Origin: Entomortierella parvispora
Lineage: Eukaryota; Mortierellomycota; Mortierellomycetes; Mortierellales; Mortierellaceae
NCBI GenBank assembly: GCA_963573315.1
Contig: OY752153.1
Span: forward strand, 744,001-808,000
Length of the DNA stretch: 64,000 bases
Direction: 5' to 3'
Under the pieces are notes generated by a model. That model did no database searches. It had not been told where the DNA came from and worked only from the letters and a program-made list of their open reading frames with translations. The first letter of the stretch is position 1; the number at the start of each line of letters is the position of its first letter. The position numbers and the translations under genes were made by a program. Positions 34,809 through 44,356 of this stretch are shown piece after piece.

Positions 34809-35850
34809 TGTGATGTTGTCTAATGTAAGTATAGTCTAAGGTCAGCAATGAGCTGGAAGCGAAATTGATAACGAGAAGAAAGATGACTAACAAAAATCGC
34901 CGCTTACAGTTGATAGGGACTTTGCTCTCAGGGCCACAGGGATCAGGCACAACGCTGTTGTATGATCAGATACAGTCTCAAGGAGATAGTACTGGAGATA
35001 AACAGGAAGGAGAGAGAGTCAGCAAAGGGATCAAAAGATAAGTAGAACGAACTGGATGAAAACCAAGGACCACATACCGAAGAGCAGGCAGGTCCTAACG
35101 GGATCCAAACAGGAGAACAAAGACTACAAGGCTAAGAGCACGACGGCGACTATACTATACTAATAACAACACAGGGGATGGGATGGGATCTAGTCAGTAA
35201 AGCAAGGCAAAGGAGATTCTATCTGGGAAAGGGGACAAGGTCGCCTAACTGAGGGTTCAGAGGAGACTCCGAGATATAACGAGGAGGATGGTTGGTCCCC
35301 AAGCACCAATGAAGGCCTCAGGGTGGGTTGCCAAGATCATAACAGGTCCACTCAGAAGAGATATGACATCGTAAGTGTACCTCGCAAATGGCCAATTGAT
35401 ATTGGATAGGCGAGGGTCCAGGTGATCCTACGGAGCGCTCGGAGGGCGGTACAGGACTTGATCAGGGAGGGCTGGCACACGGATGGATATGTTGCGAGAG
35501 TGGGCAGGGAGGATCAAGGGAACACAAAAGGTCTGGGGGATATCCAGGGAACAGTCAAGGCCCAGGGATTCGTATATTGCAACGGCGTCCAAAGGCTGAT
35601 GGGGTTGAATATTGCAGCAACGCCAAGGGTAACTGCGAGACAGATACGAGCAGAAGGGAGGTGTTCTGGTGATCAACAAGGTACAGGAGGGAATCGTAAG
35701 GGGAAAAGGCAACCAGGAGCAAAGTGGACTTTGCTCCCTTTTTTATAGAAAACAGAAAACAGGAACAAAAATAAAAAAATAACTAAATACTAAAAATAAC
35801 TCTCTCTATCTCGCTCGCGTGGATCTGGGACCTGGATCCACTACACCACA
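34809..35850 (-). repeat. 5' LTR of B-1
   Basis: 1042 bp. It matches 27339-28380 with no difference noticed on reading. A TATAAAAAA box and an adjacent 9-bp inverted repeat (GGAGCAAAG/CTTTGCTCC) mark the promoter. Confidence 0.93.
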
Positions 35851-35854
35851 CCGC

Positions 35855-36051
35855 CTCCAGAGATTGTTGAGGACGAAGAAGAATTCGAAGTCGAAGCAAT
35901 CGCCGAGCACAGACAACATGGACAAAAAGAGATAGAATACCTGATCCAGTGGAAAGGTTACGCACGGGAACAATGGACTTGGGAACCGGAAACCGGTCTA
36001 ACCCACTGCAAGAAGATTCTTAGGAAGTACAAACGCGACAACCGCCTATAA
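35855..36051 (+). CDS. pol: A-1 Pol C-terminus: chromodomain
   Basis: Once the B-1 insert and one CCGC copy are removed, this segment continues the pol frame (C at 27338 joins CT at 35855 to give CCT). It reads FEVEAIAEHRQHGQKEIEYL, then IQWKGYAREQWTWEPE, a chromodomain with the aromatic cage (Y/W/W). Such domains steer chromoviral integrase towards marked chromatin. TAA at 36049-36051. Confidence 0.88.
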
Positions 36052-36064
36052 CCGAATTTTTTTT

Positions 36065-36076
36065 AAGAGGGGAAGG
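36065..36076 (+). promoter_or_regulatory. Polypurine tract of A-1
   Basis: AAGAGGGGAAGG lies immediately upstream of the 3' LTR and is the expected plus-strand primer. Confidence 0.75.
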
Positions 36077-36313
36077 TGCAACAGAAGATTAGCTACGCTC
36101 CAAAACTACACTCCAAAACTACACTCCAAACAATACCATCATAGCCACCACAGCCACACAGCCACACAGACGTATATATATACCCCCATCCCCCCTACAT
36201 AATAAACATCATTCGTTCTCCCAACTCTACCTCTTCCCCTGTCCCTGTCCCTGGTCCTTATCCCTGTCCCCTCTCCCGGTCTCTCCCTTGCATTCCCCTC
36301 TGTGCCTATTACA
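36077..36313 (+). repeat. 3' LTR of A-1, also the LTR abutting A-2
   Basis: 237 bp with the same ends as 22422-22658. It is followed not by a target duplication but by mid-gag sequence of A-2. Confidence 0.9.
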
Positions 36314-37735
36314 CGTAACAACCGCAATGCCAACCACTCTTTCCGATACAACAACGGCAACACCAACAACCATGCTTACCCGGCGCCCCTGACCCCCGAC
36401 GAGCGTGACCACCTCATGAACACCGGAGGATGTTTGCGCTGCCGTCAACCTGGTCACTTTGGGCGGGACTGCCCTAAATACGGTAACAACAACCACCAAG
36501 GACGACGACGGATCAATCAAGTAAACGTGGGCGACCCCCCCGAGTCGGGAAAAGCCCCCGGCGATCAGTAAACGTCCAGGACCTGATCGTCGAAGCCCCC
36601 TCCCTTTCTCCTCTGGACAAAGGGAGTGTCCCTTCCCCCAAGCTAAGTCTCCCAAAAAAGAATAAAGACCCCGCTTCAGAATACACTCCCTCCCCCCACA
36701 ATGAACACATCGAACAACAACCACACTGCCATGACCAACCCACTCACCCCACCTCGGTACCCCCTGACGATGAGGCACCACGATCAACGGTCCCCCCGAC
36801 TGATCTAAACTCATCTGAGGGCGTGGACCTGGACCCATCCCCCTCTCTTGCTGCTTTAGATCGCATCCGGTCCAAGCGACGGGCCAGACGCCTCCGCCAA
36901 AAGTCCGTGCGCCTGCACGAGTTCACCCTCAAGGAGGCCTCGCGCACACTCTTGTCGTTCCTCGGTAATGTTGCTGGTAACCCGGCTCGCATCCTCATCG
37001 ATTGCGGGGCAGAAGGAAATGTGATTGCGTCATCATTTTGTAAACGACATACCCTCACTCGCACAAAAGGCCCCGCCATCCCCATCGTCCTACCCGACGG
37101 CTCCTCCTCTCTCTCTTCCACCACTACCTCCTTCTCCATCGACCGCGACTCCTACTCCGACCACCTCGAAGCCCTCATCTATCCCCTCTCCAACTACGAC
37201 CTCATCCTCGGCAAACCTTGGCTCACGTCCATCAACCCTCTCATCAACTGGCGTAACAATGACCTTCACTTCACCCACAATGGTACTTCCGTTCTCTGGC
37301 GCTGTCGTGGTGCCAAGGCCAACTCCGTCACCTTTCGCTCCCAGGGTAAACTCCTCTCACATCTCCACTTCCACTCCCTTGCTGCCCAAGCAGGAAGCAC
37401 CCTCTTCCTTGCTCTTGTTAAAACAACCCCTCTGACCTCGGATGTCAACGACAACGACATCAACGCCCCTTCCCCTGCTGCCCCTCCCTTACCTCCCGAA
37501 ATACACTCCATTGTCCACGAAGAATTTCCCGACGTATTCCCCTCCACCCTCCCCTCAGGACTACCTCCGGATCGCGGAGACGCCATGCGTATCGAAACCG
37601 ACCCCACTGCTGACCCACCCTTCCGCCCCGTCATCCGTCTATCTATCGCCGAACTGGATGAACTACGGAAGCAACTGGACGACCTCTTGAGCAAAGGATT
37701 CATCAAACCCTCAACCTCCCCCTATGGTGCACCAG
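36314..37735 (+). pseudogene. A-2 fragment: gag zinc knuckle, frameshift site, protease and start of RT
   Basis: It matches A-1 from 23472 to about 24893 almost exactly. It lacks the PBS and first two-thirds of gag (an 813-bp loss right after the LTR), retains the zinc knuckle CLRCRQPGHFGRDC, the slippery site GGGAAAA and LIDCGAE, then is cut at SPYGAPV by the LTR of B-0. The remainder of this copy, if still present, would lie beyond the right edge of the window. Confidence 0.9.
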
Positions 37736-38465
37736 TGTGATGTTGTCTAATGTAAGTATAGTCTAAGGTCAGCAATGAGCTGGAAGCGAAATTGATAACG
37801 AGAAGAAAGATGACTAACAAAAATCGCCGCTTACAGTTGATAGGGACTTTGCTCTCAGGGCCACAGGGATCAGGCACAACGCTGTTGTATGATCAGATAC
37901 AGTCTCAAGGAGATAGTACGAAGAGCAGGCAGGTCCTAACGGGATCCAAACAGGAGAACAAAGACTACAAGGCTAAGAGCACGACGGCGACTATACTCGC
38001 AAATGGCCAATTGATATCGGATAGGCGAGGGTCCAGGTGATCCTACGGAGCGATCGGAGGGCGGTACAGGACTTGATCAAGGAGGGCTGGCACACGGATG
38101 GATATGCTGCTAGAGTGGGCAGGGAGGATCAAGGGAACACAAAAGGTCTGGGGGATATCCAGGGAACAGTCAAGGCCCAGGGATTCGTATATTGCAACGG
38201 CGTCCAAAGGCTGATGGGGTTGAATATTGCAGCAACGCCAAGGGTAACTGCGAGACAGATATGAGCAGAAGGGAGGTGTTCTGGTGATCAACAAGGTACA
38301 GGAGGGAATCGTAAGGGGAAAAGGCAACCAGGAGCAAAGTGGACTTTGCTCCCTTTTTTATAGAAAACAGAAAACAGGAACAAAAATAAAAAAATAACTA
38401 AATACTAAAAATAACTCTCTCTATCTCGCTCGCGTGGATCTGGGACCTGGATCCACTACACCACA
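37736..38465 (-). repeat. 3' LTR of B-0 with internal deletions
   Basis: 730 bp, the same termini as other B LTRs but 312 bp shorter, through two deletions (after about 37918 and about 37996). The TATA and hairpin segment is retained. Confidence 0.9.
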
Positions 38466-38562
38466 CCGATCCCAGGGTCTCTTTCTCACATCGTCTTATG
38501 TGAGAGCAAGCCCGCGAGTGTCTCTAGGGAAGCTGATCCCCAAAGGCGTCCTCCGGATCTAT

Positions 38563-40256
38563 TTAATCCTGGGTGTCACGTTTGTAAGGCTTAAGACGAG
38601 CATGGTTGACAGGGCGACCTCCAAAATATCGATGCCATTGCCCCTCAACCTTCTCGCTCAATCGATAGGCACCTCCAGGCAAAGCTTCGAAGATGGTTAA
38701 AGGGCCCTTCCAACGAGGTGATAGCTTGCCACTCCATTGCTTCAGAAGTGCGGACTGATGGACCAAGACCTCGTCTCCGACCTCATATTTCCGAGGGAGG
38801 GGTAGATCAGCAGCTTCAGTGGACCACTTGTGTTCATTAATAATCCTCTGATGAACTTCAGCACGCAAAACTTCCAAGATCTCACGTCTCTCCTCGTCGA
38901 CTTCCTCGCGTTCATTCATATCCATCTTCCGAGTGTGATCTATATCCCATGGGAGGCGAGCTCGTTGACCAAAGAGGATTTCGAAAGGAGATACGCCTCT
39001 AGTCTGCTTGATCTGAGTTCTCCAAGTCCATGTAACACGGTCCAAGATAGTAGCCCAGGCACTCTCAGCCAAACCATCATGCTGAATGATACGAGCCAAT
39101 TGTCGTACCATAAAACCGTTATATCGCTCCACCATTCCATTGGTCTCTGGATGATATGCAGAAGCAGGGTCGAGATCGATTTCATGATTGATACACCACT
39201 CCTTGAAGGCTCCCGCGGATAGAGATGATCCATTGTCCGTGATGATGCGATGGGGGTATCCATATTGTCGAGCCCAATGCTTTTCTACAGTCCGGACGAT
39301 AATATTTCCTGCTAAAGAAGCAAGGGCGACAGATACAACCCATCCAGAGAGATAATCCACCATATTCAAAACAAACCGCTTGCCATTAGACATCGGTAAG
39401 GGTCCAACTGCATCCAGGCCCAAGGTATGGAAGATCGTTTGAGGTGGCGGCAAACGATGGAAACGATATCGTGTTGGATCGCGCGTTTGAAAGCGTTGAC
39501 AAGCGTCGCAAGTCGAAAGGTGCTTCTTAACGTCTGCGTACATGCCCGGCCAGAAGTACCCTTCGGCAATGAGTGTATATGTTGCGACCACTCCGAGATG
39601 ACCCATGACAGTAGATCCATGAGTGTTCTCCAGCACGCTCAAAACTTCACCTGGTGGTACATACTGGCGTGGGCTACCACCAGATGTGCGTTTAAATAAA
39701 CGCCCTTGAGTGACAAAGTACTTGGGAAGCATGCTCATGATCTTCCCCCTAGTGACCTTATCCAAATATGTCAATGGGTCCCCTTGCAAAGCTGCCACAA
39801 TCGAAACAAAAGGCTCCTGATCCTCTGAAATCAGCATAGTCCTCATGAGCCGCTTGTTCTCCTCCATCTCCATTGCATCCTCCATTCCTATGTCTGGCAA
39901 ATCTTCACCCGTGATGTTCTTATGATGAATACGGGAGAGCGGATCCGAGTCTTTCATATCTCGCCCCGGACGATGGTGGATGGTGATCCTGAACTGAGCA
40001 ATGATGAAGGTCCATCGAGTGAGGCGTGCACTTTTGGAAGAGAGGTTGTGCAGATATAACAACGCTCGATGATCGATGAAGACATGAATCTCCTTTCCCT
40101 CCAACAGATGGCTATGCTTGGTTAAGCAGTACACCAATCCTAACAGCTCACGCTCAGTGGCGAAATATCTTGACTCGGCCCCAGATAATTTTCGGCTCCC
40201 AAACACTATCGGCTGATACTTGACATGGATATCAATCCGCTCATCATCTTCGGGGT
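38563..40256 (-). pseudogene. B-0 Pol fragment: RNase H end and integrase
   Basis: Nearly identical to the C-terminal 560 residues of B-1 Pol, including RELLGLVYCL, the HHCC finger and the complete DDE core (IITDNGSSLS, GMVERYNG). It is fused upstream to the LTR of C1 and so lacks protease, RT and RNase H start. Confidence 0.9.
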
Positions 40257-40708
40257 TGTCACGGTCAGACAAGGCAGGAACAAGAAGGTGAAGGAAAGGT
40301 GTGGTTTATTGTGAATTGCAGACTGAGGAACAAAGCAAGAGGACAGGGGGGTTTATATACTAGAGAGTGATGAAGGCCTGGACCCAGGCCTACGTTGAGT
40401 CAGAGATGACACGAAAGAGTAGGATACATATCCGGGCAGGTACTAATCATAAGCCGGACCTATGAGTAGGGTCCGGGATGGCAACATAGATGAAGGAGAA
40501 CGAGATGGAGGTCCTGATAGGTGCGGCTGAGAGATACGTACTAAGGGTAGCTATAGCCCTAGGTCCAGAACCTGGACGCCAGGGGTACTCGTCGGAGATC
40601 AGAGGACAAGCCAATGAGTGCGGATACAGATCCTAGGTTCGCGATCCTAGACCAGAGGTACAAGAGACGCGTACTTCGTACGATCTGAGTCTGCGACGTT
40701 TCGTGACA
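40257..40708 (-). repeat. 3' LTR of C1
   Basis: 452 bp, TGTCAC...GTGACA ends. Its inner-end variant (TTCCTGCCTTGTCTGACC on the element strand) matches the C2 5' LTR, not C1's own 5' remnant. Confidence 0.92.
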
Positions 40709-40717
40709 ATCCTCCCC

Positions 40718-43700
40718 CTAGGAGCGAGCTCCGCGAGTGACTGGGGGTGGACCTGGCTTGAGCGGGAAGCGAGAGTGGAAACGGGCGACATGCTCTGGTG
40801 AATTCTCAGCGTTGGCTGCGGGCTGCCATTCCGGATCTTTATAACCCTTGAACTTGATCAAATACCAAAGTTGCTTTCCACGGAATTTAGAGTCCCAGAT
40901 TTCTTCAACTTCAAACTCCTCATTGCCGTCAATCTCGATGGTAGGAGGCGGAGGTGCTACGCGACCGGGTATTGTGTTGGCGCGGTAGGGCTCCAAAAGA
41001 GAGACATGGAAAACAGGATGAAGACGGGCCATAGTGGTCGGGAGCTGAAGGCGGACCGATCGAGAGTTGACTACTTCGGTGATCTTGAACGGACCCAGGT
41101 TCTTAACATCCAACTTGTTTGAAGGTCGGGTGGTCTTGATATTGTTACGTTTCAACATGACGAGATCTCCTATAGCGAAGTTCGGCTGAGGGGTAAAGCG
41201 CTTGTTGTAGTGGCGCTCTTGGTTCTCTAGTGCCGACTTGATATGGAACTGCAAGTCTTCTTGGATACGCTTCAACTCCTGGAGGCGGTCCTTGGCGAAG
41301 GGGCTACTGACTGCAACTCGAGGGACCTTCACACTGAAGCGGGGGTGGTATCCTTGGTGAGCAAAGAACGGAGTTTGTTTTGTGGTTGCTTGCACGGAAT
41401 TGTTGTAGCAGAGCTCGGCCATGGGTAAATGATTGCTCCAATCGTCTTGTTGGTAGCTTGTGAAACAGCGGAGGTATTGTTCCAGAGTGGCATTCGTACG
41501 TTCAGTCTGTCCATCGGTCTGTGGGTGATAGGCCGTTGACAGATTCTGGGTGATCCCCAGCGCTTCCATCGCAGACTGCATGAACGTAGAGGTGAATACA
41601 GAGCCTCGGTCCGATACGATGTCATCTGGCAGGCCATGGTAGGCAAAAACTCGGGACAGGAACAGATCCAAAGTGTCACTTGCGTTGACATCGTCGGTGG
41701 TTGGAATGAAGTGTGCCATTTTTGTGAGGCGATCCACGACCACCAAGATAGCAGTGTAACCTTTGGAGTCAGGTAGTTGAACAATAAAATCCATTGATAT
41801 CGAAGACCAAGGGCTCTCAGGGATCGGCAGAGACTGAAGGAGTCCAAAGGGCTTGTGGTGAGAAGTCTTGTTCCGTTGGCAGGCGTCACAGGTTAACACG
41901 AAAGACTTGACAAAGTCTCTCATACGTGGCCAGTGATAAGTGCGGCTGACTAGTTCAAATGTCTTTGCAATTCCACCATGTCCAGCAGCAGGATCGTCGT
42001 GACAGGTGGAGAGAATATCTCGTTGCAGAGCCTTATCATCAGGGACTACAATCCGACCGTTGAAGAACAGGACTCCATCCTCGAAGCGGTACTCAGGGTT
42101 GGTCTCGGGATTATCGCGTGACTGATCCAAGATCTCCATGACGGTATCATCGTCTTGATACCCTTCTTTGATACGATTGACAAGGTCTTCAGCGTTGCCA
42201 ACCCGGAGTACTTCGTCAATTGCTGCGACTGTGAATGAGCTAAGCGAAATGGGCATCGGCAAGATGGCGTCGTGCACTGGACCTTCCCCCTCTTCAGGAG
42301 TGTACATGCGGGAGAGAGCGTCAGCGGCGCCATTGTGGACACCAGGGCGGTAGGCAAGAACAACCTTAAACTTGGACAGTCGTTCGGCATAGCGGATTTG
42401 GCGTTCACTCAGAGCACGCTTCTCAGAAAAGTACTCTAGGTTCTTGTGGTCTGTAAGGACAAGAGCAGGGTGTTCAGAGTAAACAAAATAGTGGCGCCAA
42501 TGTTCCAGACCCTCGATGACAGCCAATAATTCGGTATCATGGATATGATAATTGCGCTCCGGCGGCGTCAGCGAACGAGAATAGAAAGCGACAGGATGGA
42601 GCACACCATCATCATCAGGCTGGCTGCACACATTGCCGAGGGCAAACTTGGAAGCATCTGGTTCCAAGACACAAGGACGGGAAGGATCAAAGTGAACCAG
42701 CATTGGTTCAGAGCTAAACGCGAGCTTGAGGGCATCAAAAGCGGTTTGGGCGGCGGAGTCCCACTTGAACGGGACGCCTTTCTTGAGGAAGCGCGTCATT
42801 GGTCCCACCAGCTTGGAAAACTTCTTGATAAAGCGACGATAAAAGTTGGCAAACCCAAGGAAGACTTGGATGTCGCGGACGCAGGTAGGGACAGCCCAAG
42901 AGGTGATCACCTCAACCTTGGCGGGATCCATGGAGACACCATCGGGTGAGATGATGTAACCTAAGAATTCGACTTTTTCGACGCCAAATTCGCACTTCTC
43001 GAGGTTAACTTGAAGTTGGGCATCGGACAAGAGTTGCAGGACACGGCGTACATCGGCGGTGTGAGTTGCCTTGTCTTGAGAGTAGATTAGGATGTCATCC
43101 AAATAGATGACCACGACCGTGTCCAAGCACTCACGGAGGACGTCATTGAGAAAAGCTTGGAACGTAGCGGGTGCGTTGCAAAGACCAAAGGGCATGACCA
43201 AAAACTCGAAATGACCATAACGTGTCCTAAACGCCGTCTTCCACTCGTCTCCTTCGGCGATACGAATTAAATTATATGCACCCTTCAGGTCCAATTTCGT
43301 AAAAATCTTGGCGGAGCGGAGGCGTTCCAAGGTTTCTGCAATGAGCGGTAAGGGGCAGCGGTTCTTGATGGTCAACTTGTTCAGCGCGCGATAGTCGACA
43401 CACATACGGAGTTCTTTGTTTTTCTTGGGTACAAAGAGGACAGGAGCCCCGGCAGGGGATTCAGAGTGGCGGATAAAACCCTTTTTCAGATTGTCATCAA
43501 GGAATTCTCGAAGAGCTTCAAGCTCCTTTTCAGATAAGTTATACAGAGGACCAAAGGGAGCGGTGGCATCCGGCTCAAGAACGATGGAGTGGTCAAAAGA
43601 GCGATGAGGCGGCAGAGTGCCAATCGCGCGGTCTTTGAAGAGAGCAGCAAAGTCAGCATACTCCGGAGGCAGGACAGGGACAGGTTTTTCATCAACAGAA

Positions 43701-44356
43701 TTCAAGGACAGAGAGGGGTCAGAGTGCTCGCGGATCGCTTCAAGATCGCGGCAGAACAAAGAAACGAGTTGTAACGAGTACAAGTCATCAACAGAAAGGT
43801 CAGAAGACTCTACATCAATAGAGTCAAGATCAAGATCAAGATTTTCAATAGATAAATCAGGAGAGTAATGAGAAAGGCAACGTTTATTGCAGTGTTCATC
43901 ACGAAAAGAAACTAAGTGCTTTTTCCAATGGATATGAGGGTTGTGGATGTGTAACCAGTCAATTCCAAGGATAACAGCATGGGTCTGAAGAGAGGTGACG
44001 TGGCAATTGAGGGTCTCATGATGGGAGTCTGAGATAGTGAAACTCAAAGGACAGGTCTTGGTGACGGGGCCCGAGGTGCTTGGGGAGCCATCCGCCATAT
44101 GTAAACGGACAGGGTGATTGAGTTCCGAGGTTGGTAGAGATAATTTTTTGATAAATGCGGCGTCAACAAAGGATTTTTGTGCGCCCGAATCGAGGAGAGC
44201 ATTGGTCTTGACAGGGGGTCGGTCAGGAAGGTGAACGGTAATAGGAATGAGGAGACAGTAACGAGGAAGTGCGGGCTGGCCCGGAGGGGTAGGCGTAGCG
44301 AGGACGTGGCCTAAGATCCAATCCTCGGTAGGATCTAGGCCGACTCGTTTTCCGAA
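40718..44356 (-). CDS. pol: C1 Pol polyprotein (protease, RT, RNase H, integrase, chromodomain)
   Basis: Open from about 44356 in the -1 frame relative to gag, roughly 1213 codons. The protease has the canonical LLDSGAQKSFVDA, with ILGIDWL downstream. RT has LRMCVDYRALNKLTIKNR and YLDD (VVIYLDDILIYSQ). RNase H has LEPDASKFALGNV. Integrase has its HHCC finger and the triad SMDFIVQLP, VSDRGSVFTSTFM and YHPQTDGQTERTN. The C-terminus is a chromodomain (EFEVEEIWDSKFRGKQLWYL, then IKFKGYKDPEWQPAAN). Stop at 40718, followed by a short polypurine tract before the LTR. Confidence 0.92.
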   Translation of the reverse strand, partial: FGKRVGLDPTEDWILGHVLATPTPPGQPALPRYCLLIPITVHLPDRPPVKTNALLDSGAQKSFVDAAFIKKLSLPTSELNHPVRLHMADGSPSTSGPVTKTCPLSFTISDSHHETLNCHVTSLQTHAVILGIDWLHIHNPHIHWKKHLVSFRDEHCNKRCLSHYSPDLSIENLDLDLDSIDVESSDLSVDDLYSLQLVSLFCRDLEAIREHSDPSLSLNSVDEKPVPVLPPEYADFAALFKDRAIGTLPPHRSFDHSIVLEPDATAPFGPLYNLSEKELEALREFLDDNLKKGFIRHSESPAGAPVLFVPKKNKELRMCVDYRALNKLTIKNRCPLPLIAETLERLRSAKIFTKLDLKGAYNLIRIAEGDEWKTAFRTRYGHFEFLVMPFGLCNAPATFQAFLNDVLRECLDTVVVIYLDDILIYSQDKATHTADVRRVLQLLSDAQLQVNLEKCEFGVEKVEFLGYIISPDGVSMDPAKVEVITSWAVPTCVRDIQVFLGFANFYRRFIKKFSKLVGPMTRFLKKGVPFKWDSAAQTAFDALKLAFSSEPMLVHFDPSRPCVLEPDASKFALGNVCSQPDDDGVLHPVAFYSRSLTPPERNYHIHDTELLAVIEGLEHWRHYFVYSEHPALVLTDHKNLEYFSEKRALSERQIRYAERLSKFKVVLAYRPGVHNGAADALSRMYTPEEGEGPVHDAILPMPISLSSFTVAAIDEVLRVGNAEDLVNRIKEGYQDDDTVMEILDQSRDNPETNPEYRFEDGVLFFNGRIVVPDDKALQRDILSTCHDDPAAGHGGIAKTFELVSRTYHWPRMRDFVKSFVLTCDACQRNKTSHHKPFGLLQSLPIPESPWSSISMDFIVQLPDSKGYTAILVVVDRLTKMAHFIPTTDDVNASDTLDLFLSRVFAYHGLPDDIVSDRGSVFTSTFMQSAMEALGITQNLSTAYHPQTDGQTERTNATLEQYLRCFTSYQQDDWSNHLPMAELCYNNSVQATTKQTPFFAHQGYHPRFSVKVPRVAVSSPFAKDRLQELKRIQEDLQFHIKSALENQERHYNKRFTPQPNFAIGDLVMLKRNNIKTTRPSNKLDVKNLGPFKITEVVNSRSVRLQLPTTMARLHPVFHVSLLEPYRANTIPGRVAPPPPTIEIDGNEEFEVEEIWDSKFRGKQLWYLIKFKGYKDPEWQPAANAENSPEHVARFHSRFPLKPGPPPVTRGARS

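Larger units (their letters stand above)
27339..35850 (-). mobile_element. LTR retrotransposon B-1 (Ty3/gypsy), apparently intact
   Basis: 8512 bp with two 1042-bp LTRs that look identical by eye, intact gag and pol frames, and a perfect 4-bp target duplication. It is inserted in reverse into A-1 pol between integrase and chromodomain. Intact frames and identical LTRs point to a young, possibly mobile copy. Confidence 0.93.
22422..36313 (+). mobile_element. LTR retrotransposon A-1 (Ty3/gypsy chromovirus), interrupted by element B-1
   Basis: Two 237-bp LTRs (22422-22658 and 36077-36313) flank a PBS, gag, pol and PPT. Removing B-1 and one CCGC duplication leaves about 5.38 kb. The left flank is a B-type LTR relic. 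The right flank runs straight into the gag of a second A copy, so no target-site duplication can be matched. Gag and pol are open apart from the insertion. Confidence 0.9.
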
